Shown in pieces: positions 31,466 through 39,348 of a stretch of DNA of 59,986 nucleotides (positions are counted from its first letter, which is position 1; every line of letters starts with the position of its first letter). The position numbers were made by a program, and so were the translations under genes. Origin of the DNA: Dehalococcoidia bacterium (GTDB lineage Bacteria; Chloroflexota; Dehalococcoidia; SM23-28-2); NCBI GenBank assembly GCA_030615765.1, contig JAUWYP010000010.1, forward strand, positions 1-59,986. The letters are read 5' to 3'. The notes beneath the pieces were generated by a model. That model was not told where the DNA came from. It did not search any database and saw nothing but the letters and a program-made list of their open reading frames with translations.

Positions 31466-32443
31466 ATGCCCACTCGCCGCCCTCGTAGGCGGGGCAAGTT
31501 TCCTCCGACCGTCGCTTTGACCGCCCTGGCCCTGGCGCTCACGCTGGCAAGCCTGATCGCCGCCGGGGCCATCGTAGGGGGCGCTTATGCCCTCTTCACC
31601 AGCGTCTTCAACAATACCGACAACGCCTTCACCACCGACACCCTCGACCCGCCTACCCTCTTGAGCGCCTCTCCTTCCGGCAGCGACATCCAGCTCGACT
31701 GGACGGCTACGGTAGATACCTACACCACGGGCTACAAAGTCCGGCGCAGCATGACCCTTGGCGGGCCCTACGGTGAGATCGACACCGTCACGCCCTACAC
31801 CACCATCACATATACCGATAGCACCGTCAGCGGTGGCGTCACCTACTACTACGTGCTGCAAAGCTACCATCAGAACTGGACGAGCGCCAACAGCAACGAG
31901 GCCAACGCTATGGCTGGCAACGCCGCCTCCTTCGTCTCTTCCGCTGACTCCTACGTTCGGCAAGATGCCAGCGGCGACAACTACGGCGATGCTGTCCTGA
32001 TGGACGTTGGGTCTATGAAGGACGGCGGCACTTCCAAGAACAGGCGCTCCTTCGTGAAGTTTGACGTCTCCTCGATACCGGCAAGTTCGACCGTTAGCTC
32101 CGCTAACCTGACACTGTGTGCCACCGTCGTGGCCAGCGCAAGGACCTACGAGGTACACACGGTATCGGCTGACTGGGGAGAGATAACTATAACCTGGAGC
32201 AACCAGCCCTCGGTCGCTGCCAGCGCCACCGATACCGCTACGACACCGTCCTCCCCCGCCTGCATGACCTGGGACGTGGCCGACGACGTGCAGGCCTGGG
32301 TAGACGGCACCGACAACTACGGCTGGCGGGTGGTGGATGACGCCGAGAGTGCCCCTGGGGATTACCTCAGCCAGTTCCGCACCCGCGAGAACAGCGTCAC
32401 CGCCGAGCGGCCCACGCTGGAGGTAACCTACACGCCGCCCTAG
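31466..32443 (+). CDS. Secreted FN3-DNRLRE domain protein
   Basis: A 325-residue exported protein. The basic N-terminus and membrane helix (LTALALALTLASLIAAGAIV) are followed by GGAYALFTSVFNNTDN, which resembles a SipW-type cleavage region. Residues 70-150 form a fibronectin type III domain (PPTLLSASPSGSDIQLDW through VTYYYVLQSY). Residues 160-320 form a DNRLRE domain: ADSYVRQDASGDNYGD, RRSFVKFDVSSIP, and the C-terminal ERPTLEVTYTPP. DNRLRE domains occur in extracellular matrix and sugar-related proteins. It is the third gene of the SipW locus. Its stop shares CTAG (32440-32443) with the convergent yqeK stop. Confidence 0.8.
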   Translation: MPTRRPRRRGKFPPTVALTALALALTLASLIAAGAIVGGAYALFTSVFNNTDNAFTTDTLDPPTLLSASPSGSDIQLDWTATVDTYTTGYKVRRSMTLGGPYGEIDTVTPYTTITYTDSTVSGGVTYYYVLQSYHQNWTSANSNEANAMAGNAASFVSSADSYVRQDASGDNYGDAVLMDVGSMKDGGTSKNRRSFVKFDVSSIPASSTVSSANLTLCATVVASARTYEVHTVSADWGEITITWSNQPSVAASATDTATTPSSPACMTWDVADDVQAWVDGTDNYGWRVVDDAESAPGDYLSQFRTRENSVTAERPTLEVTYTPP

Positions 32444-33021
32444 GCCCGGCGGCTCAGCAGCAGCTCGTTGCGGGCGGCCACCGCCTGGGGATGCAGGGGC
32501 CAGCCTTCTTCCCTGGCCACCACCAGCATCTGGTCGAGGTACTCCAGGATGGCGGCGTCCAGGTCGCGGTCGGCCAGCTCTCGCACCCTGGCCAGGGCTG
32601 GCTTCGCCCGAACCTTGCCGGGCTCGATCTTGTCGGCCACGAAGATGACCTTCTCCAGAAGCGACATCCCCGCCCGACCGGTGCTGTGAAAGCGAGCCGC
32701 CGCCAGCACCTGGCGGTCATCGATGCCGTGCTCCTGGCGGAGGATCTCGGCGCCCACGGGCCCGTGCAGGAGGATGGGGGCCTCCTCTTCGACGGGGCTG
32801 ACCTCTAGGCCGAACCCACGCGCCCTGGTCAGAAGCTCCTGCGGCGAGAGGGCGCGAGCGATGTCGTGACCCCAGGCAGCCAGCGCCACCTGCTCCCTGT
32901 CAAGCTCTCCGAAAGCAGCCGCCAGGCGGTCGGCCTCCGCCACCACCCGTTCGACATGCTCGGCCAGGCCCCGGGGCAGGCGGCCGGTCGCCGCCTTCAG
33001 GGCCTCGATCTGGGCTCGCAT
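32440..33021 (-). CDS. yqeK: HD-domain hydrolase YqeK (symmetrical Ap4A hydrolase family)
   Basis: Metal-dependent phosphohydrolase of 193 residues. The HD signature is HVERVVAEADRLAAAFG (first His), ALAAWGHDIARAL (the HD pair), LLHGPVGAEIL and ARFHSTGRAGMSLLEKVIFV, followed by ADKIEPGK, matching YqeK, which splits Ap4A symmetrically. Start at ATG 33021; an upstream in-frame codon lies inside the HIT gene. It sits 25 bp after the HIT gene on the same strand, which also encodes a dinucleotide-cleaving family. In Firmicutes yqeK lies with nadD and rsfS; here rsfS is 12 kb away. Confidence 0.88.
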   Translation of the reverse strand: MRAQIEALKAATGRLPRGLAEHVERVVAEADRLAAAFGELDREQVALAAWGHDIARALSPQELLTRARGFGLEVSPVEEEAPILLHGPVGAEILRQEHGIDDRQVLAAARFHSTGRAGMSLLEKVIFVADKIEPGKVRAKPALARVRELADRDLDAAILEYLDQMLVVAREEGWPLHPQAVAARNELLLSRRA

Positions 33022-33046
33022 ATGGAAGAAAGAGAAGAAAGAGAGG

Positions 33047-33388
33047 CTAGCCCTCGGGCCCCATACGCCGACCGCCGAGGACGTGCATGTGGATATGGTA
33101 GATGAGCTGGCCGCCCTGCTCACCAACATTGATGGTCAGACGGTAGCCCCTGTCGGCGATCCCCTCCTTTTGGGCGACCCGCTTGGCCACCTGGAACATG
33201 TGAGAAAGCAGCGGGCCGTGCCCCTCGCTGATGTCCACCGCCGAGGGGATATGTTCCTTGGGGATGACCATGAAGTGCACAGGCGCCCGCGGGTGGATAT
33301 CGCGGATGGCGAACACCTGATCATCGTCGTGCAGCTTGTCAACCGGCGTCTTGCCGGAGCCCATGTCGCAGAACAGGCAGTCGGCCAT
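33047..33388 (-). CDS. HIT family nucleotide-binding protein (HinT-like)
   Basis: Histidine-triad hydrolase of 113 residues, the HinT length. N-terminal CLFCDMGSGKTPVDKLHDD, the HFMVIPKEHIPSA block and the triad LIYHIHMHVLGG with H-x-H-x-H are complete. Substrates are purine nucleotide phosphoramidates in characterised members. It is co-directional with yqeK, 25 bp apart. Two N-terminal cysteines (C-x-x-C) and a His in the next loop may bind zinc as in some HIT proteins. Confidence 0.95.
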   Translation of the reverse strand: MADCLFCDMGSGKTPVDKLHDDDQVFAIRDIHPRAPVHFMVIPKEHIPSAVDISEGHGPLLSHMFQVAKRVAQKEGIADRGYRLTINVGEQGGQLIYHIHMHVLGGRRMGPEG

Positions 33389-33426
33389 GAGAGCCCTCCT
33401 TGTGCAGCTTGCCTGCTGGTAGGCAT

Positions 33427-33450
33427 GTCCCCCTCCTAGTGGAGGGGGAC
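33427..33450. repeat. Perfect hairpin
   Basis: GTCCCCCTCC-TAGT-GGAGGGGGAC, a 10-bp stem with a 4-base loop, in the gap between the secreted-protein gene and the HIT gene. No T-run follows on either strand, so a terminator role is uncertain. Confidence 0.6.
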
Positions 33451-33539
33451 TGATTGGGCATCTATTTTAGCCAAACCTTGCGGCCTTGGCCAGCGGCCTT
33501 TCGTATGCTCTTCACCCGCCAATTGCCCGCGTAGTGTTT

Positions 33540-34589
33540 CTACGGGTCAAAGGCCCACTGGCTGCCACCCGCCTCGGTGACCAGAGTGAGAACAGAGGCG
33601 AATCGACCGAGCTGCATAGGATCGCTGACGTCGGGCCTGCTCGGCACAAATCGCTGCCACCCCTGATTGGTGGCAAGAACGTACAAGACCGCGAACTGGC
33701 CGCCAATGCCTTCAGTTGCTGACTCCACATCCTTGGGCTCGCCAGCGTAGCAGACGCTATTCCATCCCTGGACGAGAGGCGTGACAGTCGGCGGCGAGCC
33801 CGAGGGTTGCTGCGGCCAGGCGGCGCTGCTGGTCAAGAGAAGGAACAAGGGCTCATACGGGCTGAGGGTTGTTATCGTGCTGAGATCGGGTCTACCCGGA
33901 AACCACTTGTCGTAGCCCTGGGCCCTCAAGCGATAGACAGCGAGAACGTCCTGGCCAATGCCTGCCAGGGCATCCTCGATGTCCTGGCTGGGGCCAAGGT
34001 AGCAGACGTGGTTCCAGCCGGCCACCAGGTCTGCGGGGATAGGGGTTGTTGTGGGCGTGGCTGTGGCCGTGGGCGTGGCCGTGGGCGTGGCTGTGGGCGT
34101 GGCTGTGGGCGTAGGCGTGGGCGTAGCTGTGGGCGACGGTGTGGGCGAGGGCGTAGCTGTGGGCGTGACGGACGTTGTCGCTGTCCAGGTCAGCTCCGGC
34201 GACTCGCAACCGGGAACTGGCGGATCCGCTGGGACGACCATCTTGAACGTGCCTTGGGCGCTGCCAGGGCTGGGGAAGGAGCCGGTGATCGTCGTTCCGA
34301 TGACGGTTGCACTGAAGGCATCGTCCACGATGGGGATAGTAACTATGGGAGGCCAGATCAGTTCCTCGCCGTCACAGGGGACCTTCGTCAGCGTAAGGTT
34401 CTCTACGTCAGTACGGTCCGGTGATACTTGGAACTGTATGGTGCCACCGCCGGAGTGCGTCCCCGTGTAAGTGGCACCGCCGATCGGCTGGGCCGAGGCG
34501 TGGGGTCCGGTCAGGAGTGCTATCAGGCAGGCAACGGCAACCACCGCCATGCCAGCCAAAGCGAAGAACAACCAATACCGGATCCGCAC
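33540..34589 (-). CDS. Secreted protein with Thr-Pro linker and duplicated module
   Basis: A 349-residue exported protein. N-terminal membrane or signal segment (WLFFALAGMAVVAVACLIALL), then a beta domain (residues 38-140), a 45-residue Thr/Pro/Ala linker, and two copies of a module of about 70 residues: copy one begins LVAGWNHVCYLGPSQDIEDA, copy two LVQGWNSVCYAGEPKDVESA; each carries one cysteine and an L-Y/T-L core. The Thr-Pro linker is typical of Chloroflexota cell-surface proteins. GTG start, preceded by GGGGGAAG. Function unknown. Confidence 0.75.
   Translation of the reverse strand: MRIRYWLFFALAGMAVVAVACLIALLTGPHASAQPIGGATYTGTHSGGGTIQFQVSPDRTDVENLTLTKVPCDGEELIWPPIVTIPIVDDAFSATVIGTTITGSFPSPGSAQGTFKMVVPADPPVPGCESPELTWTATTSVTPTATPSPTPSPTATPTPTPTATPTATPTATPTATATPTTTPIPADLVAGWNHVCYLGPSQDIEDALAGIGQDVLAVYRLRAQGYDKWFPGRPDLSTITTLSPYEPLFLLLTSSAAWPQQPSGSPPTVTPLVQGWNSVCYAGEPKDVESATEGIGGQFAVLYVLATNQGWQRFVPSRPDVSDPMQLGRFASVLTLVTEAGGSQWAFDP
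34049..34168 (-). repeat. Degenerate short tandem repeat encoding the Thr-Pro linker
   Basis: Degenerate hexanucleotide units of the type GTGGGC/GTGGCT on the plus strand encode (Ala/Thr-Pro-Thr)n on the minus strand. Such coding repeats change length readily by slippage. Confidence 0.8.
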
Positions 34590-34763
34590 GTGCTTCCCCC
34601 CTGGTTCTCCAACCTAAGACGTGCGGGCCATGCTATCGTTACACTATTCGTTGGCGAACGATGAGCAAATACGCTGGCGGCAGCGCCATAGTTAACGAAT
34701 GCTACCGACCAGTACCTGGCCTCTTAGGCAGCCAGCTCCCGAATGCCGAACCCCCGGGCGCGT

Positions 34764-35900
34764 CTAGACCTCCAGCTTCCCGGCCACCAGCTCGCGGTGG
34801 TAGTCGGCATCGCCCCACATCAGTTCCATCCACTTCTGGCGGCGGAAATAGAGCTCGATCTTGTAGTCTTTGGTGAAGCCGATGCCGCCGTGGATCTGCT
34901 GGCCATGTGCTACCACCCGCTGAGTGGCCTCGTTGCACCAGGCCTTGGCCATGCTCACCAGCATCTCGGCGTCCGGCTCGTTCTCCTGAAGGGCCCAGGC
35001 CGCCTTGTAGGTGATGAAGCGGGAGCCGTCCACGTCGATGATCATGTCGGCGAACTTGTGCTGGATAGCCTGGAAGCTGCCGATGGGCCGCCCGAACTGT
35101 ATTCGCTCCTTGGCGTAGTCCAGGCTAGTATCGAAGTCCATTTGCGACAGACCCACCAGGTAGGCGCAGGCGGCCACCGCGGCCTTATTCTTTATGCCCT
35201 GGATGATTGGCCAACCCTTGTCCACCTCGCCCAGGACATTGGCCTTGGGCACCCGCACCTTGTTGAAGGCCACCTCGCACTGCTTGTCAGCGGCGATGGT
35301 CTTGAGGACGGTGAACTCAATACCCGCGCTCTTGCTGTCCACCAGGAGGAGGGTGACGCCATCCTCTGGGTTCGCGCTCTCCTTGGTGCGGGCGGCCACC
35401 ACCATGTAGTCGCTCACATGGGCGTCGGGCACGAACAGCTTGGTGCCGCTGAGGACGAAAGAGTCACCGTCAGCCTTGGCTGGCATGGCAACGCCACTGG
35501 CGTCCCACTTGGCACTGGGCTCGGTAAGGGCCAGGGTCATGATCAGCTCGCCCGCGGCGATCTTGGCCAAGAGCTCCTGCTTCTGCTCTTCCGTGCCCGC
35601 CTCCAGGATTGGCGTGGCACCCAGAACCACTGTGGAGATGAAAGGCCCGGGTACGAGGGCCCGGCCGAACTCTTCGAGCAGCACGACCAAGTCGGTGAAG
35701 GTCATGCTGGCGCCGCCGTACTGCTCGGGGATGATTATGCCCAGCCAGCCCTGGGCGGCCATCATCTGCCAGAACTCCGGCGTGTAGCCCCTCTCATCCT
35801 CCTCCATCTCCCGCACGAAGGTGTCCGGGCACTCCTTCTCCAGGAAGTCGCGGGCGGCATTCTTGAGCAGTTGTTGCTCTTCAGAAAGGCCTAGGTCCAT
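34764..35900 (-). CDS. Acyl-CoA dehydrogenase family protein (378 residues)
   Basis: FAD-dependent acyl-CoA dehydrogenase, second of a tandem pair. N-terminal helices (MDLGLSEEQQLLKNAARDFL), the beta domain with ALTEPSAKWDASGV, then YLVGLSQMDFDTSLDYAKER, the FAD/dimer segment RIQFGRPIGSFQAIQHKFAD and the C-terminal QQIHGGIGFTKDYKIELYFR. The C-terminal region lacks the Gly-Thr-Ser-Glu-Ile-Gln motif of the partner gene, so it resembles the shorter subunit type seen in heterodimeric dehydrogenases such as those for bile acids or steroids in actinobacteria. The acyl substrate is unknown. It follows the 394-residue homologue by 51 bp. Confidence 0.9.
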   Translation of the reverse strand: MDLGLSEEQQLLKNAARDFLEKECPDTFVREMEEDERGYTPEFWQMMAAQGWLGIIIPEQYGGASMTFTDLVVLLEEFGRALVPGPFISTVVLGATPILEAGTEEQKQELLAKIAAGELIMTLALTEPSAKWDASGVAMPAKADGDSFVLSGTKLFVPDAHVSDYMVVAARTKESANPEDGVTLLLVDSKSAGIEFTVLKTIAADKQCEVAFNKVRVPKANVLGEVDKGWPIIQGIKNKAAVAACAYLVGLSQMDFDTSLDYAKERIQFGRPIGSFQAIQHKFADMIIDVDGSRFITYKAAWALQENEPDAEMLVSMAKAWCNEATQRVVAHGQQIHGGIGFTKDYKIELYFRRQKWMELMWGDADYHRELVAGKLEV

Positions 35901-35951
35901 GGCACAGGCTCCTTTCCTCTGCGTTCTCTAGCTTTCGTTGCCGTTCCTTTT

Positions 35952-37136
35952 CTATCCCCGCGGCAAGCCCAGGCCGCGCATGGCGATGATATTGCGCTGG
36001 ATCTCGCTGCTGCCGCCGCCCACCATCATGGCGATGGCATACAGATACGACTTCTGGAAGCGTCCCATCAGCTGCACCCACTTGGAATCCCTGTGCAGTT
36101 GCCCGTACAGGCCCAGGATCTGGATGCCCGTGTTGGCCAGCCGCACGTCCATCTCAGTGTTGTACAGCTTGCACACCGCCGCCTCGATGCTGCCCGGCTC
36201 CTTCCGCGCCTGCAGAGACACCACCCGATAGACCATGTACTTGCCCACCTCTATCTCGATGGCTATCTCCGCCAGCTTGTGGCGCACCAGCGGCTTATCC
36301 AGGAGGCTTCTGCCGTTGACCTTCGTCTCCTTACAGTAGTCGACGAGGTCGTCCAGGCCGCGCTTGGCCATGGACACGGCCGCCGCCACCAGACTGGAGC
36401 GCTCGAAGTCGAGGGTCATGGCTCCAATGTACCAGCCCTGGTTCTCCTGACCCAGGAGGGCGCTCCTGGGGACACGCACGTCCTCGAAGAACACCTGGTT
36501 GAAGCTGTGCACGTTGGCCATGTTGATGATGGGCTGGACGGTGATCCCCGGCGACTTCATATCCACCAGGAAGAAGCTGATGCCCTTATGCTTGGGTGCC
36601 GCCGGGTCCGTGCGGGCCAGTATGATGCACCACTCGGAGCGATGGGCGTTGCTGGTCCAGGTCTTGTCTCCGTTGATGACGTAGTCGTCGCCGTCTTTCA
36701 CAGCGCGCGTCCTGAGGGAAGCGAGGTCGGAGCCGGCCTCCGGTTCGGAGAAGCCCTGGCTCCACACCGTTTCGCCGGCGGTGATGGGCGGCAGATGCTG
36801 TTTCTTCTGCTCCTCGGTGCCAAAGGAGAGAATGGCCGGCCCGATGTAGCCCACGGCCTGCAGAATCGACCCGATGGGCGCTCGCTGATAGCCCATCTCC
36901 TCGTTATAGACCAGTTGCATGGCGGGGGAGGCGTCCATGCCCGCGTATTCCTTGGGCCAGGCGGGAGCCACCCACCCCTTCTGAGACAGCTTCTTGACGA
37001 AGGCACGCCCTAGCTTCCACTCCTCCTCCTCCTCCTCCAGGAAGACGCCTTCCCAGTTGGGCGGGACGTTCTCTCTCAGCCAGCCCCGTAGCTCCTGGCG
37101 GAAGGCTTGCTCTTCGGGTGTAAAGCGAAAGTCCAT
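35952..37136 (-). CDS. Acyl-CoA dehydrogenase family protein (394 residues)
   Basis: First of the tandem acyl-CoA dehydrogenases. It begins MDFRFTPEEQAFRQELRGW, has QGFSEPEAGSDLASLRTRAV, WTSNAHRSEWCIILARTD in the beta domain, and GGGSSEIQRNIIAMRGLGLP at the C-terminus, where the GSSEIQ motif is canonical. With the 378-residue protein it may form an alpha-2-beta-2 enzyme acting on branched or steroid-like acyl-CoA thioesters (inference from known heteromeric pairs). Its ribosome binding site (AGGAGGGGAGAG) lies just after the stop of the collapsed copy at 37156-37236. Confidence 0.92.
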   Translation of the reverse strand: MDFRFTPEEQAFRQELRGWLRENVPPNWEGVFLEEEEEEWKLGRAFVKKLSQKGWVAPAWPKEYAGMDASPAMQLVYNEEMGYQRAPIGSILQAVGYIGPAILSFGTEEQKKQHLPPITAGETVWSQGFSEPEAGSDLASLRTRAVKDGDDYVINGDKTWTSNAHRSEWCIILARTDPAAPKHKGISFFLVDMKSPGITVQPIINMANVHSFNQVFFEDVRVPRSALLGQENQGWYIGAMTLDFERSSLVAAAVSMAKRGLDDLVDYCKETKVNGRSLLDKPLVRHKLAEIAIEIEVGKYMVYRVVSLQARKEPGSIEAAVCKLYNTEMDVRLANTGIQILGLYGQLHRDSKWVQLMGRFQKSYLYAIAMMVGGGSSEIQRNIIAMRGLGLPRG

Positions 37137-37155
37137 AGGATCACTCTCCCCTCCT

Positions 37156-37236
37156 CTAGTCCCCTGGTGGCAACCTCAGGCCGCGCATGGCGACAATCCT
37201 GAAAGCCGCTTCCTCCGGTGTGGCTCGAAAGTCCAT
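37156..37236 (-). pseudogene. Internally deleted acyl-CoA dehydrogenase remnant
   Basis: A 26-codon frame reads MDFRATPEEAAFR joined directly to IVAMRGLRLPPGD, then stop. The first half matches the N-terminus (MDFRFTPEEQAFR) and the second the C-terminus (IIAMRGLGLPRG) of the dehydrogenase encoded just downstream. About 360 internal codons are missing. It is probably the scar of a third tandem copy; whether the mini-peptide is translated is unknown. Confidence 0.8.
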
Positions 37237-37332
37237 GGATCCTGCTTCTTGCCCCCCCTTTGGCCACCTCTCCAAGGCCAAGTGAATTATAGGGCCTCCA
37301 ACGTAAGAGTCAACGTAACGATAGCTTCTGCC

Positions 37333-37992
37333 CTATCGCTCCTCCCGCTCCTGTTGTTCCTGGCGGTGGGCTTCCTCTTCCTCGCGTCGTTCCCTCTCCT
37401 CGGCTGTCTCCTCCAGTTCCGCGCTGCCTTCCTCACTGGTTCTCAGGTGAGCCTGCCTCCTCTCGCCCAGGACGGCGTACAGCTCGCCCCCCAGGTAATG
37501 GAGGGGCTTGTAGTCGTCGTCCTCCAGGAGCCATGCCTCCTCGAAGGCTTCCCTCTCGGCTTGCGCCGCCAGCACCTTGCCCACGAACAGATAGTGGTCG
37601 CCCAGGTGCAGCACCTCCTCCACGCTACACTCGACATGGGCTAGGCAGCCCTCCAGAAGGGGGGCATCCACCCGCTGGGCCTTGAAGGTGGGCAGCTTAG
37701 CCACCTCGATCTTCTGCACATCGCGGCCGCTGACCGTCCCTAAGTACTGCACGTGGTTCATCAAGCGACGGCTGGGAACATTCAGGGCGAACTCCTGGCT
37801 CAAGCGGAGCATGTCGTAGGTGTGGCGAGAAGGGTGAATAGCGATGCCTACCAGCGGCGGGTCATGGGACAAGGGCATGTTCCAGGCCACCGGCATTACG
37901 TTGGCCACCCCATGCCAGCGGGTGGTCACCAGCACCACCGGAGCGCCGGCGAGAAGGCGACGGGCATCGAATTCGGTCAGGACACGGCGCAT
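37333..37992 (-). CDS. Flavin reductase-like FMN-binding protein
   Basis: Split-barrel flavin reductase family protein of 219 residues. VVLVTTRWHGVANVMPVAW, PLVGIAIHPSRHTYDMLR, FALNVPSRRLMNHVQYLGTV and SGRDVQKIEVAKL match the FMN-binding core; HVECSVEEVLHLGDHYLFVG follows. The last 35 residues are a highly charged Glu/Arg coil (AEERERREEEEAHRQEQQ) that is not part of the fold. ATG at 37992 is chosen because AGGAGG precedes it. It may supply reduced flavin to an oxygenase; none is nearby except the acyl-CoA cluster. Confidence 0.85.
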   Translation of the reverse strand: MRRVLTEFDARRLLAGAPVVLVTTRWHGVANVMPVAWNMPLSHDPPLVGIAIHPSRHTYDMLRLSQEFALNVPSRRLMNHVQYLGTVSGRDVQKIEVAKLPTFKAQRVDAPLLEGCLAHVECSVEEVLHLGDHYLFVGKVLAAQAEREAFEEAWLLEDDDYKPLHYLGGELYAVLGERRQAHLRTSEEGSAELEETAEERERREEEEAHRQEQQEREER

Positions 37993-38085
37993 AGACACCT
38001 CCTGGCCGACGAGAGTCTGGCTTTTCGGGTGTGCGGCCGATGAGAATTGTAGCATGACCTTCTCGTCGGAGCCCCAGCGGTGGGG

Positions 38086-38529
38086 CTACTGCTTGGCCTG
38101 GTACTTGCTCCGGTCCTCGACTCGCACCTCCATGACGATGTGCCCCCAGCCGCCGCACCTGACCCCGACGTCGAAGCAACCGGTACGGCGGAAGCGCAGG
38201 GAATCGGGGTCCACCCCGGCGTAGGCCAGCTCGTTGGTGGAGAAGATGAGACCGGCCAGCCCCTGCAAGGCGTAGATGCAGATGCGGCGGGGGCACTTGG
38301 TGGTGAGGAGATTCCCTGCTCCATCGAAGAGAAAGCGGTCTCCCACCTTGTGCTGGCTGTTGCAGCCGTGCGACTCCACCACCTCGGCCACGATGGTCTT
38401 CTGCATCAGTTCCGGGGCCTTGGCCAGCACCTCTTCGTTGCGGGGGTTGGCCCGAAACAGGGCCATCTCCTCGTCGTTATAGCCCAGGTGCTGCTGGAAG
38501 AATTTCCAGGTGCTCTCGTCTACTGACAT
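38086..38529 (-). CDS. TIGR04076-like protein (147 residues)
   Basis: Hypothetical protein with an N-terminal helical region (WKFFQQHLGYNDEEMALF) and a domain like TIGR04076: IVAEVVESHGCNSQHKVGDR, then the Cys-containing TTKCPRRICIYALQG and a C-terminal VRCGGWGHIVMEVRVED strand. Four cysteines could coordinate a metal. It sits between the flavin reductase and hydratase genes in the acyl-CoA cluster, all on one strand. The family has no assigned function. Confidence 0.65.
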   Translation of the reverse strand: MSVDESTWKFFQQHLGYNDEEMALFRANPRNEEVLAKAPELMQKTIVAEVVESHGCNSQHKVGDRFLFDGAGNLLTTKCPRRICIYALQGLAGLIFSTNELAYAGVDPDSLRFRRTGCFDVGVRCGGWGHIVMEVRVEDRSKYQAKQ

Positions 38530-38556
38530 GCCGTCCTCGCTCCTTTGACTTGGGGC

Positions 38557-39348
38557 TCAGCGGCCCTTGAACTTAGGCTCCCGTTTCTCGATGAAGGCCT
38601 GCACCCCCTCGCGGAAGTCCTCGCTGAGGGTGCTGAGCCCCAGGAGGTCTCGCTCGTTTTCCAGATGGGTCTCCAGGCTCTCGCTCAGGCTGCTATAGAC
38701 CAGCTCCTTGGCTCGGGCCAAAGCGAGAGTCGGGCCCTGAGCGAGCCGCCGGGCCAGTGCCTGCGTCTCCTTCTCCAGCTCGGCGTCTGGCAGCACGCGG
38801 TTGACCAGCCCCAGCCTCAGAGCCTCGCCGGCATCGATGGGGTATCCGGTATAGAAGATCTCCAGAGCCTTCTTGGGCCCCACCAGCCGGGGCAGGAAGT
38901 AGGTGGAACTGCCGTCCGGGGAGAGGCCCACTCTGCCATAGGCTATGATGAACTGGGCGGTCTGGGCGGCGATGGTCAGGTCGCAGGCCAGGGCCAGGCT
39001 CATGCCGGCGCCCGCGGCGACGCCGTGAACCTGGGCGATGACCGGCTTCTCCATCCGACGCATCTCAGCGACCCCCGCATGCAGGTGCATCGCCAGGGTC
39101 CGCATGGCGGTGAGAGGGTCGGTCCGGAGGGATTCGCCGAACGCCTTGACGTCGCCGCCGGCGCAGAAACCCCGGCCCGCTCCCTTGACGATGACCGCTC
39201 GCACGTTGGGGTCGGCTCGGCAGCGGATGAGGGCGTCCGCCAGCTCCTCCGTCATCTGGATGGTGAGGCCGTTCATAGCATCCGGGCGGTTCAGGGTTAT
39301 GGTGACCACGCTCTGGTCGATGTCGAAAAGGATGGTCTCATAGCTCAT
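38557..39348 (-). CDS. Enoyl-CoA hydratase/isomerase family protein (PaaG-like)
   Basis: Crotonase-fold enzyme of 263 residues. VVTITLNRPDAMNGLT, the oxyanion-hole motif FCAGGDVKAF, HGVAAGAGMSLALACDL and GRVGLSPDGSSTYFLPRLVG are clear. In PaaG-type isomerases the first catalytic Glu is replaced and an Asp (SPDG) serves as base; that is the pattern here, while ALEIFYTG keeps the second-site Glu position. It may therefore isomerise rather than hydrate an enoyl-CoA. It overlaps the upstream gene by 11 bp, so the two are translationally coupled. Confidence 0.88.
   Translation of the reverse strand: MSYETILFDIDQSVVTITLNRPDAMNGLTIQMTEELADALIRCRADPNVRAVIVKGAGRGFCAGGDVKAFGESLRTDPLTAMRTLAMHLHAGVAEMRRMEKPVIAQVHGVAAGAGMSLALACDLTIAAQTAQFIIAYGRVGLSPDGSSTYFLPRLVGPKKALEIFYTGYPIDAGEALRLGLVNRVLPDAELEKETQALARRLAQGPTLALARAKELVYSSLSESLETHLENERDLLGLSTLSEDFREGVQAFIEKREPKFKGR

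Noticed and set aside
33427-33450. Rho-independent terminator for the secreted-protein gene
   Set aside because: The hairpin is perfect, but no T-run follows on either strand; kept only as a hairpin.
34049-34168. CRISPR-like short repeats
   Set aside because: The units are degenerate hexamers without unique spacers and encode a Thr-Pro linker. No CRISPR array is seen anywhere in the window, despite the Cas4-like nuclease.
37076-37267. A 63-residue minus-strand frame over the dehydrogenase remnant
   Set aside because: It is out of frame with the recognisable N- and C-terminal dehydrogenase fragments, which explain the region better.
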